Part shown: piece by piece, positions 1-8,560 of the stretch | How the letters are laid out: each line of letters opens with the position of its first letter | How positions within the stretch are numbered: position 1 is the first letter of the stretch | Assembly (NCBI GenBank): GCA_016297775.1 | Contig: JAEDGA010000008.1 | Location: 1 to 36,898, forward strand | From: Candidatus Methanomethylophilaceae archaeon | Lineage (GTDB): Archaea; Thermoplasmatota; Thermoplasmata; Methanomassiliicoccales; Methanomethylophilaceae | Direction: 5' to 3' | DNA length: 36,898 nt | Made by a program: the position numbers and the translations under genes | The notes under the pieces: generated by a model | What the model saw: the letters and a program-made list of their open reading frames with translations, nothing else | Database searches by the model: none | Told to the model about the DNA's origin: nothing

Positions 1-1
1 A

Positions 2-139
2 AGGATGAACTTCGACGGAAGATTCGACGAGTACGGCATGTTCGTGGACAATACCGGCATCAGGATAGCAAGGATAGACCATCGGGGATACATATACGAC
101 GAATACGGCGCGTACATGGGAAGGATTGAGAAACGTTGA
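2..139 (+). CDS. C-terminal fragment of a repeat-containing protein (5' end outside window)
   Basis: An open frame enters the window and ends at TGA 137-139. The visible 45 or so residues repeat a pattern of Gly, Asp/Tyr and Ile: a phrase like F-D-E-Y-G, then D-N-T-G-I-R-I, then G-Y-I-Y-D-E-Y-G and G-R-I-E. Such short repeats resemble the small beta-flower type proteins, but this is only an impression. An internal ATG at 5 could start a tiny protein, but nothing suggests that it does. The function is unknown. Confidence 0.5.
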   Translation, partial: RMNFDGRFDEYGMFVDNTGIRIARIDHRGYIYDEYGAYMGRIEKR

Positions 140-182
140 TCCATCCATCAATGATTATATCGTAGCGGATATATCGGCACAC

Positions 183-917
183 ATGGAAGGAGGGAACGAG
201 TCCCAATACGAAGGGCAGTTTTTCGAGAACTATCTCAAGTTGAGGTCCAAACCGGACAACTTCAACGATCTGCTTGAGTTCCCCGCCTTCACCGCACTCC
301 TGCCCGATATCGAGGGTAAGAGCGTCCTCGATCTGGGTTGCGGATTCGGCCCTCACGCGAAATACTACGTCGAACAAGGCGCATCCAGGGTCACCGGGGT
401 GGACATATCGGAGAGGATGCTGGAACACGCCAGGAAAATAAACAACGATCCCAGGATCACCTATGTCCGTTGCGACATCGCCGATCCGGCCATCATCGAA
501 CTCGGGAAGCACGATATCGTATGCAGTTCCCTCACGATACACTACATAGAGGATCTGACATCGCTATTCACCAACATATCCGAGATGTTGGAGTCGGGAT
601 CCACATTCCTGTTCTCGATGGAGCACCCGATAGCGACGGCAAACAACGACGAGGGACGTACCAACAACCTCACCGACGGATACATGCTCAAACACTATTC
701 CGAAGAGGGCGTACGCAAGGGAGAATGGATCGGTGCACCGATAATGAAGTATCACCACAAGTTCATGACCGTGATGAACTCGTTGGTGGAGGCGGGATTC
801 ATTATAGACAAGGTGATGGAACCCATGCCTTCGAAGAGACTCATGAAAAGAGTTCCCCGGATGAAGAAGCAGGTGAACCGTCCCAGCTATCTCATCGTCA
901 GAGCGATAAAACGCTGA
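183..917 (+). CDS. Class I SAM-dependent methyltransferase
   Basis: This is a 244-residue Rossmann-fold methyltransferase; the substrate cannot be told from sequence. The SAM-binding motif I reads V-L-D-L-G-C-G-F-G near residue 50, followed by the acidic G-V-D-I-S end of strand 2, a C-D-I-A motif and S-S-L-T-I-H-Y-I at motif IV. The opening (E-G-Q-F-F-E-N-Y, then L-R-S-K-P-D-N-F-N-D-L-L-E) is familiar from a family common in Firmicutes, recalled and not searched. I chose ATG 183 because a TATA-like GATTATAT (about 152-159) lies 26 nt upstream, giving a leaderless transcript, and because the family normally starts here. An upstream in-frame TTG at 126 would add 19 residues and overlap the preceding gene. 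Confidence 0.85.
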   Translation: MEGGNESQYEGQFFENYLKLRSKPDNFNDLLEFPAFTALLPDIEGKSVLDLGCGFGPHAKYYVEQGASRVTGVDISERMLEHARKINNDPRITYVRCDIADPAIIELGKHDIVCSSLTIHYIEDLTSLFTNISEMLESGSTFLFSMEHPIATANNDEGRTNNLTDGYMLKHYSEEGVRKGEWIGAPIMKYHHKFMTVMNSLVEAGFIIDKVMEPMPSKRLMKRVPRMKKQVNRPSYLIVRAIKR

Positions 918-1017
918 ACATCCCCACCGAATCCTATTGGAACACATCATCGGATGACGTTCTCTCGGATAGCAGAACGAAAAGGTCCCCTGTCGGATCG
1001 TGGTCATGAAGAAATGA

Positions 1018-1095
1018 TGGCGGACGAGAGGGGATTCGAACCCCTGGCTTGCAGCTTAGGAGGCTGCCGCCATATCCAAGCTAGGCCACTCGTCC
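1018..1095 (-). tRNA. tRNA-Arg (anticodon CCT)
   Basis: Read on the minus strand, the cloverleaf has acceptor stem GGACGAG/CTCGTCC (1089-1095 with 1022-1028). The D-arm has GCC/GGC. The anticodon stem is GCAGC/GCTGC (1063-1067 with 1051-1055) around loop CTCCTAA, whose anticodon CCT (1058-1060) reads AGG, so it charges arginine. The T-arm is AGGGG-TTCGAAT-CCCCT (1029-1045). Discriminator G (1021) and an encoded CCA (1018-1020) follow. There is no intron. A TATA-like ATTTATCTAA near 1119-1128 sits at the right distance upstream on the minus strand, so the tRNA probably has its own promoter although it follows the FKBP gene. Confidence 0.96.
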
Positions 1096-1154
1096 TCAAG
1101 GGTGTAATGAAAGGTGTTAGATAAATAGTTTATGAAAGGAGAGAGGCGTGAGCC

Positions 1155-1856
1155 TCACTCTTTCTTCTCTGCGGCGGGTGCCTTCTCCCAAACCTCGATG
1201 AATTCGATGGTGTCGATTCCGAAGGCCTCGCGGAAGTCGTTGACGATCCTGAACTTGGTCATGAGCCAGTTCTGGTTGAACTTGACGATGTCGGGGGTGT
1301 AGATGGAGACCTTGTTCTCGGAGAACTCGAACTTGAATCCCTCGTTGGATCCGAAGTCCATCTGTGCGATGGCCATTGCCTTGTCCTCGTTGGACTCCAT
1401 GACCTCGGTGACGGTGAATGTGTACTTGAGGTCCTTTCCGGCGAGCTTGTTGTTGAAGTCGACCTTGACACGTCCTGCACCGACGGTGACGACGGTACCG
1501 GTGCGGTCTCCGAGCTTGACCTCGAGTCCGGGGAAGGGGCGGATCTCCTGCTTGTAGAAGTCCTTCACGGTGTAGGTCTCGATGAGCTTGGGATCCTTTG
1601 CTCCGGCTGCCTGGTCGCAGGGGACCTCGATGGTGACCTCCTTTCCGACCTCTGCGGCCGCGATGGCCTCATCGAGTGCCTTGAAGAACCTTCCGGATCC
1701 GACGATGTAGGGCATGGGTGCGTAGGAGTACTTCTCGTTGAAGATTCCTGCTTCCTTTGCCTTGTCTGCGTAGGTGGTGTCGAAAACGACGTCAGAGCCG
1801 ATGATGCTGGCGTTGTAGTTCATGCGAACGATGTCGCCCTTCTTGAGATTTGCCAT
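1155..1856 (-). CDS. FKBP-type peptidyl-prolyl cis-trans isomerase (SlyD-like, archaeal long form)
   Basis: A 233-residue prolyl isomerase and chaperone. It opens with K-K-G-D-I-V-R-M-N-Y-N-A, the usual first strand of archaeal FKBPs, followed by D-T-T and the Y-I-V-G-S-G-R-F-F-K-A-L-D-E-A-I segment typical of the SlyD/FKBP core. The insert-in-flap region and a long C-terminal extension (from about residue 135) match the archaeal long FKBP type. Start: ATG at 1856 is preceded by CCTTTATAATG (about 1877-1888), a TATA box centred about 26 nt upstream, which implies a leaderless mRNA. The longer frame to 1946 would run through that promoter, so I reject it. The protein is probably cytosolic, since no signal peptide is visible. 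Confidence 0.9.
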   Translation of the reverse strand: MANLKKGDIVRMNYNASIIGSDVVFDTTYADKAKEAGIFNEKYSYAPMPYIVGSGRFFKALDEAIAAAEVGKEVTIEVPCDQAAGAKDPKLIETYTVKDFYKQEIRPFPGLEVKLGDRTGTVVTVGAGRVKVDFNNKLAGKDLKYTFTVTEVMESNEDKAMAIAQMDFGSNEGFKFEFSENKVSIYTPDIVKFNQNWLMTKFRIVNDFREAFGIDTIEFIEVWEKAPAAEKKE

Positions 1857-1922
1857 AACGCTGGCATAAAAAGGATACATTATAAAGGTATCGCGTGGAC
1901 TCACACCTCGTACGGATGTATG

Positions 1923-1942
1923 GCGCACGGAACACCGTGCGC
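1923..1942. terminator. Hairpin after the DUF1963 gene
   Basis: GCGCACGG (1923-1930) pairs perfectly with CCGTGCGC (1935-1942) around an AACA loop, 11 nt beyond the stop of the minus-strand DUF1963 gene. No T-run follows on the minus strand, so terminator function is a guess. It lies between that run of genes and the FKBP promoter. Confidence 0.4.
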
Positions 1943-1953
1943 ACATAATGCCG

Positions 1954-2472
1954 TCATTCGGGGATGACGGTGACTGCTCCGGAGAGATCCTTCCTTCTGA
2001 GGGAGTCGGCGGATACCTTGACGCGTACCCTGCCTCCTATGTCCTTCAGGAAGTCCACGTTGGTGGTGCGGAGGTCCAGATCCAGAAGGATGATGTCGTT
2101 TCCGTCACGACCGAGTATCGACGACCTGCCCTTTCCGAACCTTATGACCCAGTCTGTGAATATATCCCCTTCTACCTCGTCGAACCCCAGGTTGCAGTCC
2201 TCGTATATCGTATCCGGTTCGTCCTCCGAGAGGATCGGTCTTATGGAGATACCGTCGGTCATGTCCGCGAAGAAGTACAGATACCCTTTCGGTGGAAGGA
2301 GACCATCCGTATCGTATCCATCAAGATCCTCCAGATTGATCTGGCACATGAATATCTCGTCCTCTGTCCAGGGCTCCTTGTCCGCCCATCTCTCCGGGAC
2401 CACCGGGTCCCCGAACATACGGGACCCTTCGTACTCCGCTTCGCCCTTGTCACATACGTCGAACGCGATCAT
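1954..2472 (-). CDS. DUF1963-like (YwqG-type) protein
   Basis: A 172-residue acidic protein. The central segment L-L-P-P-K-G-Y-L-Y-F-F-A-D-M resembles the core of DUF1963/YwqG proteins, which contain the phrase 'G-x-L-x-F-F' after a proline stretch. The family has no established enzymatic role. The start ATG (2470-2472) shares its A with the TGA of the upstream Sel1 gene (TGATG), so the two are translationally coupled. An in-frame GTG directly before it is possible but needless. It is the last gene of a minus-strand run that also holds the Sel1, RluF-like and LdcA-like genes. Confidence 0.6.
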   Translation of the reverse strand: MIAFDVCDKGEAEYEGSRMFGDPVVPERWADKEPWTEDEIFMCQINLEDLDGYDTDGLLPPKGYLYFFADMTDGISIRPILSEDEPDTIYEDCNLGFDEVEGDIFTDWVIRFGKGRSSILGRDGNDIILLDLDLRTTNVDFLKDIGGRVRVKVSADSLRRKDLSGAVTVIPE

Positions 2473-3578
2473 CACAATCTCTCCGCACGTGCCTTGGCAT
2501 CCTCGATGCCCATCTCGGCCGCCTTCAGATACAGTTCCTTCGCCAGGGATGTGTCCTTATCTACACCGGTACCGGATTCGTACATCGAAGCCAGATTGAA
2601 CGTACAAAGCTCCGAACCGGCCTCGCTTCCGCGCTTGTACCATTTGACCGCCTCGGATTCCTTCTTCGGTATACCGATACCGTGCTGGTACATGTATCCC
2701 ACATTGCACATGGCCAACATGTTGCCTTGGTTCGCGGACAGCATGAACCACTTGAATGCCTCGGAATCGTCCTTCTCGATACCGCTACCGTTGAGGTACG
2801 CATCACCTACATTGAACTGACCCACGTCGTTACCTTGGTTGGCCGCCATAAGATACATCTCGAAGGCCTTCGCACTGTCGTGGACAAGACCGATACCCTG
2901 ATCGTACAGATATCCGAGTGCGCACTGCGCCCTGGCACTTCCGTTCTTTGCAGCGACGGAATACCATTTGACCGATCTTTTGATGTCCTTGTCCACGCCC
3001 GTACCATCTTCATACAGGGCACCCAACGCATACTGTGCTTCGGGATGTCCGTGCTCCGCCGCACGGCAATACCATTCCACCGCCTCAGGGATGTTGACAT
3101 CCTTACCGTTGAGACCGTGCTGTGCGAACACACCCATATAGTACATGGAATCGGCGTTCCCGCGAAGGGCGGCCTCCTCATAGCACCTCATCGCCTCGGG
3201 GACGTCGGATTCGCATGAGATGCCTTCCTCCAGGAACATGGCCCTCATGAACAGGGCACCGGGATGGTTCCTCTCGGATGCCTTGGTGTACAGGGACATG
3301 GCCTCCTTCAGGTCCTGCTTGACCCCGTCACCGTACTCGTACAGCATACCCAGACAGTACTGCGCCTCGGGGTCGCCGGCATCCGCTGCCTTCCTGAACC
3401 ATCTTGCGGCCTCCTCGGTGTTCTGATCCACGTGCTCCCCCTGCATATACAGCGTACCGAGCTCCACGGATGCACGTACGTCGCCGTCGTTGGCTGCGGT
3501 CCTGAGCATCCTCAATCCGTCGGCCTTCTGCTTCCCTTCGCCGGCGATCATGACCCTGATACCATCTATATCCATCAT
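2472..3578 (-). CDS. Sel1-repeat (TPR-like) protein
   Basis: A 368-residue protein built almost wholly of about nine Sel1-like repeats of 36 residues. Each has the A-x-x-x-L-G-x-x-Y-x-x-G-x-G-V-x-x-D-x-x-x-A-x-x-W-Y-x-x-A-A pattern; examples are A-Q-Y-C-L-G-M-L-Y-E-Y-G-D-G-V and A-Q-Y-A-L-G-A-L-Y-E-D-G-T-G-V. These form alpha-alpha superhelices that bind other proteins. There is no signal peptide or membrane segment, so it is probably a cytosolic scaffold. Its ATG (3576-3578) overlaps the TGA of the RluF-like gene as ATGA, and its own stop overlaps the DUF1963 start. A longer open frame upstream is only the shadow of the RluF-like gene. The partner is unknown. Sel1 proteins are mostly bacterial or eukaryotic, so transfer is plausible. 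Confidence 0.88.
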   Translation of the reverse strand: MMDIDGIRVMIAGEGKQKADGLRMLRTAANDGDVRASVELGTLYMQGEHVDQNTEEAARWFRKAADAGDPEAQYCLGMLYEYGDGVKQDLKEAMSLYTKASERNHPGALFMRAMFLEEGISCESDVPEAMRCYEEAALRGNADSMYYMGVFAQHGLNGKDVNIPEAVEWYCRAAEHGHPEAQYALGALYEDGTGVDKDIKRSVKWYSVAAKNGSARAQCALGYLYDQGIGLVHDSAKAFEMYLMAANQGNDVGQFNVGDAYLNGSGIEKDDSEAFKWFMLSANQGNMLAMCNVGYMYQHGIGIPKKESEAVKWYKRGSEAGSELCTFNLASMYESGTGVDKDTSLAKELYLKAAEMGIEDAKARAERL

Positions 3579-4288
3579 TTCAACCCCGCATACTTCAGAA
3601 GGGAATAGACCTCCTCCTTGGTGGCCTGTCTCCATTTGCCTTCGGGAATATCTCCGAGTTCGATATCCATTATCCGTACCCTCTTGAGTTCTGTGACCAC
3701 ATATCCGAAATGCTCGCACATGCGTCTGATCTGACGGTTCAGACCCTCTGTGATGATTATCTTGAAACGGTACTTTCCCAGTTTCTCGGTGACACAGGGT
3801 TTCGTACGCGTGCCCAGAATGGGTACCCCGGCGGACATCCCGTCCAGGAACTTCTGCGTGACCGGTCTGTGGACGGTAACGATATACTCCTTCTCGTGAT
3901 CGTACCTGGACCTCATGATCCCGTTGACCAGATCCCCTCTGTTGGTCATGATAAGGAGGCCCTTGGAATCCTTGTCCAGACGTCCCACGGGATAGATCCT
4001 CCTCTTGTAATTTACAAACCTGACGACGTTGTCCTTCTCGTCCTCCGCGGTGGTGCATACGATACCCTCGGGTTTGTTTAGGAGGAGCACTATGGTCTTC
4101 CCGTCATCCTTGATGTCCTTCCCGTCGACACGTACGACCTGACCGGGAAGCACCTTGGTGCCCATGACCGCAGTCTCCCCGTCGACGGAGACACGGCCCT
4201 CCGAGATCAGCCCGTCGGCCTGTCTTCTGGAACATACGCCGCAATCGGCCAGGTATTTGTTTATGCGCACAGCTTCGCCGTCAGCCAT
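3575..4288 (-). CDS. RluB/RluF-family rRNA pseudouridine synthase
   Basis: A 237-residue enzyme that would isomerise uridine to pseudouridine in rRNA. An S4 RNA-binding domain comes first (I-N-K-Y-L-A-D-C-G-V-C-S-R-R-Q-A-D, residues 9-25). The RsuA/RluB catalytic domain follows, with the signature Y-P-V-G-R-L-D-K-D-S-K-G-L-L-I-M-T-N, where the Asp in G-R-L-D is the catalytic residue. The C-terminal G-L-N-R-Q-I-R-R-M-C motif is also present. The closest type I recall is RluF (23S U2604). This family is bacterial and unusual in archaea, which mostly use TruB/Cbf5, TruA, TruD and Pus10. The start ATG 4288 fits the family N-terminus; the longer frame upstream runs into the LdcA gene. Its stop overlaps the Sel1 start (ATGA). 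Confidence 0.88.
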   Translation of the reverse strand: MADGEAVRINKYLADCGVCSRRQADGLISEGRVSVDGETAVMGTKVLPGQVVRVDGKDIKDDGKTIVLLLNKPEGIVCTTAEDEKDNVVRFVNYKRRIYPVGRLDKDSKGLLIMTNRGDLVNGIMRSRYDHEKEYIVTVHRPVTQKFLDGMSAGVPILGTRTKPCVTEKLGKYRFKIIITEGLNRQIRRMCEHFGYVVTELKRVRIMDIELGDIPEGKWRQATKEEVYSLLKYAGLK

Positions 4289-4311
4289 GCGCTTCCCATC
4301 ATAGCGCGCGA

Positions 4312-5319
4312 TTAATAATCTTCGGTCAGACCGGGGTAGGATATCCTGCCCCTTCCATCCCTGACATCCACCACCATCCTGGCACCGTTGATGATGGTCA
4401 TACGGGGCGCCTTGTGGCCGATGTCCGCATCGAACACTATGGGAAGATCCAGATCCCCCAGGACACCGCGCACGGTATCGACATAGTCCCCTTCGAAGAA
4501 CAGCGGCCTTCCGAAGACGAATCCTTTCGCATGCTCGAACCATCCATTGTCGCGCATCTTCCTCAGATCGTCCGCGAACGATGTTGCGTCGGATGCGTAG
4601 GTCTCCATGTACCAGACGATCCCGTCGTCCCTGTATCTCTCGGCGAAATCGCGCACCCTGTCCCAACCTGTACCTGCCATGTCGCGCAGCTTGTCCGTAC
4701 ATCCTCCGATGGCTATTCCGGAGAACGATACGTTCCCATCCGATATCCATCTGACCGGTACATCCCCTTCGATGGGCTCCAGACCCGTGATCCTGTCCTT
4801 GAATCCGCTCTCATATGTGTCGAAGGAATCCTGTTCCGTCCTCTTCCCTTCGAGGAACTCCAGATTCTCGGATATGCTGCGGTGCCACGGTTCCATGCCG
4901 TAATCACCGAAATTGCCGCAATACACGCTCATGATATCATACACGGTCGTGATGCGGAACAGGATGTCCGTGTTGTCCGAATATCCCTGCACCCATTTGG
5001 GAGCGTCCGATATGCATGAAAGATCGGTATGGTCGAACATCTCATTCAGATGATCGCCGCCCTTGGCGGATATCACATACGCTATCCCCGGATCGCCCAA
5101 CACGGAATCCGCTTCCTTCGCACGCTGTTCCGCGGAGGAGCTCCTTCCGTCACCGATGTCGGAATATACGTTGGGTGTGAGGGTCACATCGTAACCCCTT
5201 CCCCTCAGTACGGATACGGCATTCTCGAAACGGCGTACGTCCGTGGGATCGGACACGCCTGCGGACGGTGCCGTGACCGCTATCCTGTCGCCTGCGGAAA
5301 TGAACCGTGGCCTTATCAT
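4312..5319 (-). CDS. S66-family peptidase (LD-carboxypeptidase LdcA / MccF-like)
   Basis: A 335-residue serine peptidase of the S66 family. It opens with the family's P-x-x-x-x-G-D-x-I-x-V-T-A-P-S-A-G. The Y-V-I-S-A-K-G-G-D-H-L-N-E segment corresponds to the conserved region before the nucleophile, and W-V-Q-G-Y-S-D-N-T-D matches the nucleophile elbow G-x-S-D. A catalytic Glu and His would follow in the C-terminal half, where G-H-K-A-P at about residue 307 fits the His. LdcA trims murein peptides and MccF cleaves microcin C-like acyl-sulfamoyl nucleotides. An archaeon has no murein, so defence or peptide hydrolysis is more likely. ATG 5319 has TTAATATC (5339-5346) 24 nt upstream, so it is probably leaderless. 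It heads the run to RluF (24-nt gap), Sel1 and DUF1963. Confidence 0.85.
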   Translation of the reverse strand: MIRPRFISAGDRIAVTAPSAGVSDPTDVRRFENAVSVLRGRGYDVTLTPNVYSDIGDGRSSSAEQRAKEADSVLGDPGIAYVISAKGGDHLNEMFDHTDLSCISDAPKWVQGYSDNTDILFRITTVYDIMSVYCGNFGDYGMEPWHRSISENLEFLEGKRTEQDSFDTYESGFKDRITGLEPIEGDVPVRWISDGNVSFSGIAIGGCTDKLRDMAGTGWDRVRDFAERYRDDGIVWYMETYASDATSFADDLRKMRDNGWFEHAKGFVFGRPLFFEGDYVDTVRGVLGDLDLPIVFDADIGHKAPRMTIINGARMVVDVRDGRGRISYPGLTEDY

Positions 5320-5355
5320 GCCAAGATGTATGCAGAATGATATTAAGGAAGTTTG

Positions 5356-5372
5356 CGGGGGATATACCCCCG
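5356..5372. terminator. GC-rich hairpin after the MMPL gene
   Basis: CGGGGG (5356-5361) pairs with CCCCCG (5367-5372) around ATATA, 8 nt past the minus-strand MMPL stop. The adjacent ATTTTT lies on the plus-strand side, so it is an intrinsic-terminator shape only for plus-strand transcription, where no gene ends. It may still separate MMPL from the LdcA promoter just beyond. Confidence 0.35.
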
Positions 5373-5380
5373 ATTTTTGC

Positions 5381-8300
5381 TCAGTCGTCCCTGAGGATGT
5401 GCATCACGGACGTGACCAGCAGCGCGCACATGGATACGAGTGCGAATGCCATGGACACGTAGAGGATATCCGTGAAGTATGCTCCGATCATGGCGGCTGC
5501 GGTCATGACCGCGATACCGCTCTGGAACGCGTTCGTGGCCCCTCCGACGGGACGGAACATCGCGACCGAGGACAGTGCGATCAGACAGAACGCCACTGTC
5601 CATGCCTCGGACGTTCCGAGGAAGATCGCGGCGAGGATTCCGAGCGCACCCGCACCCAGTACGAATCCGGAGAGCTTTCCCGTACCCTTCATGCAGTTGG
5701 CGGCACACATTCCAGCGAGGAACGCGAACACCGCGCTGACCAGCATTGAGATGGTGGCCGCGGTACCGGCATTTCCGGATGCCTTCACGATGTCTACGAA
5801 CGCAAGTGTCTCCAATCCGGGACGTCCCAGAGCGGTCCAGGAGATGAACACTGCCGCGAAGAACGCGATCACGGATACCAGGGCGTACATTCCGGTCCTG
5901 AAGTGCGTACAGAACCTGTACCTGATGTTACAGTCCAGGTACTCGTCCGCACTGTTGAGGCTTCCGTCGTCATCGGCCTTGGCCAGGATCTCGACGACGT
6001 CGACACCGTTGCGGTTGAGCCACTTGGGTCCGACCCAGTTCCACTTGCCCATCAGGTGCATCATGGCAGGCACTATGTACGTACGTACGACCAGCGCATC
6101 GATTCCGATCGCGAAACAGAGTGCGAATCCCATCTCCTGCAACATGGGCGATGTGGAGAGCATCATGGTACCGAATGCGCCCGCCATGATCAGTCCGCAG
6201 ATGGTGATGACGGATCCGGACCTGACGATGGCCTCCTTGATGGCCCTGTCGTTGGACATCCCCTTGGAGACGTTCTCCCTGATACGGGTGGTCAGCAGGA
6301 TATCGTAATCCATTCCGAGACCCAGACATATGACGAACAGGATGATCGGCATGATGAAGGTCACCGGTGTGGACATCAGGTCCTGGAACACGATGAACGT
6401 GAGACCCAGGGTCCACAGGATGCTCATCACGATCGTCACTATCGAGCGTATGGGTGTGAGATAGGACCTCATGACGAAGAACAACAGCAGTGCGATGAGG
6501 ATGACGACCACTATCTCGATGAGCCTGAACTGGCTGTTTATGGACTCCGCCATATCGTCTATGACAGCGACGCTTCCGGTAACGTAGGATGCAGAGAAAT
6601 TCTGTCCATCGGCAGTCTTGGAGTAAGCTGCCACGAAGTCCTTGATCTGTCCCACGGTCTCCATGGACCTGTCGGACATGGGCTCGTCCTTGACGACCAC
6701 GGTGAACTTGATGTACTGCTTCCCGTCGGCGTATGCGGAGACGGTTCCTAATCCCACGTTCAGGATGTAATCGATCGCGGACCCTGCCTCATCGGAAGTG
6801 ATCAGACCGGCGGCCTGCAACGCTGCGATGTTGTTCATCTGTCCGGCTACCGCTTCGGGGAGCATTGCGGCGAAAACCTCTATGACCGCGGATTCGGGGA
6901 GCCCGGTCGCGATGACGAGATCTGCGATCAGGTCGTTGTAATCCAGCATACCCAGAGCGTAGGCGATGTTACCTCCTCCCTGACCGGAGAATGTCTTGGT
7001 GAGACTTCCGTCCGCATCCCACAGGTCTATCATCAGATCCACGGAGAGATCGTTGTAATCAAGACCTGTCTGGGTCCATACCAATTGCGGGATATTGGTA
7101 CCACCTGCGGTGATCTGGCCCACGTTGTAGAACGGCTCGTTGGTCTCGACCTCCATCAGCACGTACGTGGGCATGACCAGTCCGCCGTATGCGTTCTCCG
7201 TGATCGCATTGACACCGTCCTTGGCCTCCCCGGAAGGCATGGTGCTGACCATATCGAACGAACCGGAGTTGTTGAGTGCCACATATCCCAAGGGGAGAGT
7301 CACCAGCAATGCGGCGATCACGATGGGTGCGGCATACTTCGTGGCATGCTCGGCGGAGGACCTGAAATATCTGTGTCCGAACCTGACGATGGATCCGTAC
7401 CAGCTGTTCATGGTCTTTCCTTCGGGATCCAGCTTGAGCGATCTGTTGGGATAGAATATCCTGTCGCCCGCAACAGCGATGATCGCCGGGATCAGGGTGA
7501 GTGCCGCAAGGAGTGCGAACACGATTCCGCATGCGAGGACGATACCCATTGTCCTGATCATGCTGAAGTCGCAGATGGCCATAGCACCGAATCCGATGAT
7601 GACAGAGATTCCGGAGGTGGTGATGGACTCCCCTGCCCAGATGACGGCCTCGCGGAGAGCTCCGTTATGGTCCTTTCCGGCAATACGTTCCTCACGGTAC
7701 CTGGATAGGATGAAGATACAGTAATCGCAACCGGCACCCAGCATCGCGATCAGAACGATAGTGCTTGTCATGTAATAGATGCCCATGATCTGGGACAGTC
7801 CGTAGATGACCGCAAGCACCATGGCGTATGCGAATCCGATGACACATGGAGGGGTGGCCGCGGATATGAAGGATCTGAAGAACAGCCCGATGAGTATCAG
7901 AACGAGGAGGATGGAGAACGGATCGATCCTCTCGATATCGGACATGGCGCCGGCTTCTGTGTCATGCCCTATGGCGGAGGAACCGGTGACATATGTCTGG
8001 AAATCGGCCCCCACATAGCTCTTTGTATCCGAGAGCAGGGACCTGATGGTATCGATCTCACCGGAGACCTTCACTTCGGAATCGAACTGCAGAGCGAGAA
8101 GTGTGACCCCTCCTGTACCTCCGTTGGTATAATAACCGGCATTGGTGAGGCCGAGGAACTCGCTATCGTATCTCTGGATGAGACGGATGTTGAAATCCGA
8201 CATGATGGCGTTCAGCATGTTCTGCGTGGCGGGATCCGTTGAGGGATCTGCAGGAAGTTCCACCACGATGATGGGATCCATACCTGTGGATCCCGTACCG

Positions 8301-8512
8301 AAATAATCGGTATCAGCAAGGATGTTCATTCCTTTGACGGACTCTTTATCGTCACCGACCATCGAGGTCATGTCGTACTGCAGCACGCCGGGCTGCGTGA
8401 GCGTCATGAATCCCAACGGGAGTGCGAGGAGAAGAATCACGAACCAAGTTGCTATGATCCTCTTGGGATACTTCTCTATCTTGTCCGCCAATTTCGAGTA
8501 GATATTGGCCAT
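5381..8512 (-). CDS. MMPL/RND-superfamily membrane transporter
   Basis: A 1043-residue inner-membrane protein with the duplicated RND layout: one N-terminal membrane helix (from about residue 18), a large extracytoplasmic loop, five helices, and the same again. Each half carries the MMPL signature of Asp-Tyr in a helix followed by R-x-R-E: G-A-G-C-D-Y-C-I-F-I-L-S-R-Y-R-E-E around residues 257-273 and G-L-G-M-D-Y-D-I-L-L-T-T-R-I-R-E-N around 729-745. In RND proteins these membrane residues carry protons. After residue 850 there are further hydrophobic segments, more than in a minimal MMPL protein. The substrate is unknown (lipids, drugs or other amphiphiles). ATG 8512 is 24 nt from a TATA-like TTATAC, and an operator-like repeat lies just beyond. 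It is divergent from a TetR gene that probably controls it. Confidence 0.88.
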   Translation of the reverse strand: MANIYSKLADKIEKYPKRIIATWFVILLLALPLGFMTLTQPGVLQYDMTSMVGDDKESVKGMNILADTDYFGTGSTGMDPIIVVELPADPSTDPATQNMLNAIMSDFNIRLIQRYDSEFLGLTNAGYYTNGGTGGVTLLALQFDSEVKVSGEIDTIRSLLSDTKSYVGADFQTYVTGSSAIGHDTEAGAMSDIERIDPFSILLVLILIGLFFRSFISAATPPCVIGFAYAMVLAVIYGLSQIMGIYYMTSTIVLIAMLGAGCDYCIFILSRYREERIAGKDHNGALREAVIWAGESITTSGISVIIGFGAMAICDFSMIRTMGIVLACGIVFALLAALTLIPAIIAVAGDRIFYPNRSLKLDPEGKTMNSWYGSIVRFGHRYFRSSAEHATKYAAPIVIAALLVTLPLGYVALNNSGSFDMVSTMPSGEAKDGVNAITENAYGGLVMPTYVLMEVETNEPFYNVGQITAGGTNIPQLVWTQTGLDYNDLSVDLMIDLWDADGSLTKTFSGQGGGNIAYALGMLDYNDLIADLVIATGLPESAVIEVFAAMLPEAVAGQMNNIAALQAAGLITSDEAGSAIDYILNVGLGTVSAYADGKQYIKFTVVVKDEPMSDRSMETVGQIKDFVAAYSKTADGQNFSASYVTGSVAVIDDMAESINSQFRLIEIVVVILIALLLFFVMRSYLTPIRSIVTIVMSILWTLGLTFIVFQDLMSTPVTFIMPIILFVICLGLGMDYDILLTTRIRENVSKGMSNDRAIKEAIVRSGSVITICGLIMAGAFGTMMLSTSPMLQEMGFALCFAIGIDALVVRTYIVPAMMHLMGKWNWVGPKWLNRNGVDVVEILAKADDDGSLNSADEYLDCNIRYRFCTHFRTGMYALVSVIAFFAAVFISWTALGRPGLETLAFVDIVKASGNAGTAATISMLVSAVFAFLAGMCAANCMKGTGKLSGFVLGAGALGILAAIFLGTSEAWTVAFCLIALSSVAMFRPVGGATNAFQSGIAVMTAAAMIGAYFTDILYVSMAFALVSMCALLVTSVMHILRDD

Positions 8513-8531
8513 GCGGGCCTATTATCCACTG

Positions 8532-8540
8532 AGTATAAGT
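8532..8540 (-). promoter_or_regulatory. TATA box of the MMPL gene
   Basis: On the minus strand this reads ACTTATACT, centred about 8536 and 24-26 nt before the ATG at 8512, the archaeal spacing for a leaderless start. The operator-like repeat 8545-8560 sits directly upstream, over the expected BRE. Confidence 0.55.
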
Positions 8541-8544
8541 ACTC

Positions 8545-8560
8545 TTTGAACACGCTCAAA
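8545..8560. promoter_or_regulatory. Operator-like site 1 (TetR box, MMPL side)
   Basis: TTTGAACACGCTCAAA, an imperfect palindrome with arms TTTGA/TCAAA and a 6-nt centre. An identical copy lies at 8629-8644. This copy abuts the MMPL TATA box, so a bound dimer should block TFB/TBP. The size and symmetry suit a TetR-family dimer. Confidence 0.65.

Noticed and set aside
126..182. TTG-started extension of the methyltransferase
   Set aside because: It would overlap the preceding gene and precede the likely TATA box; family length supports ATG 183.
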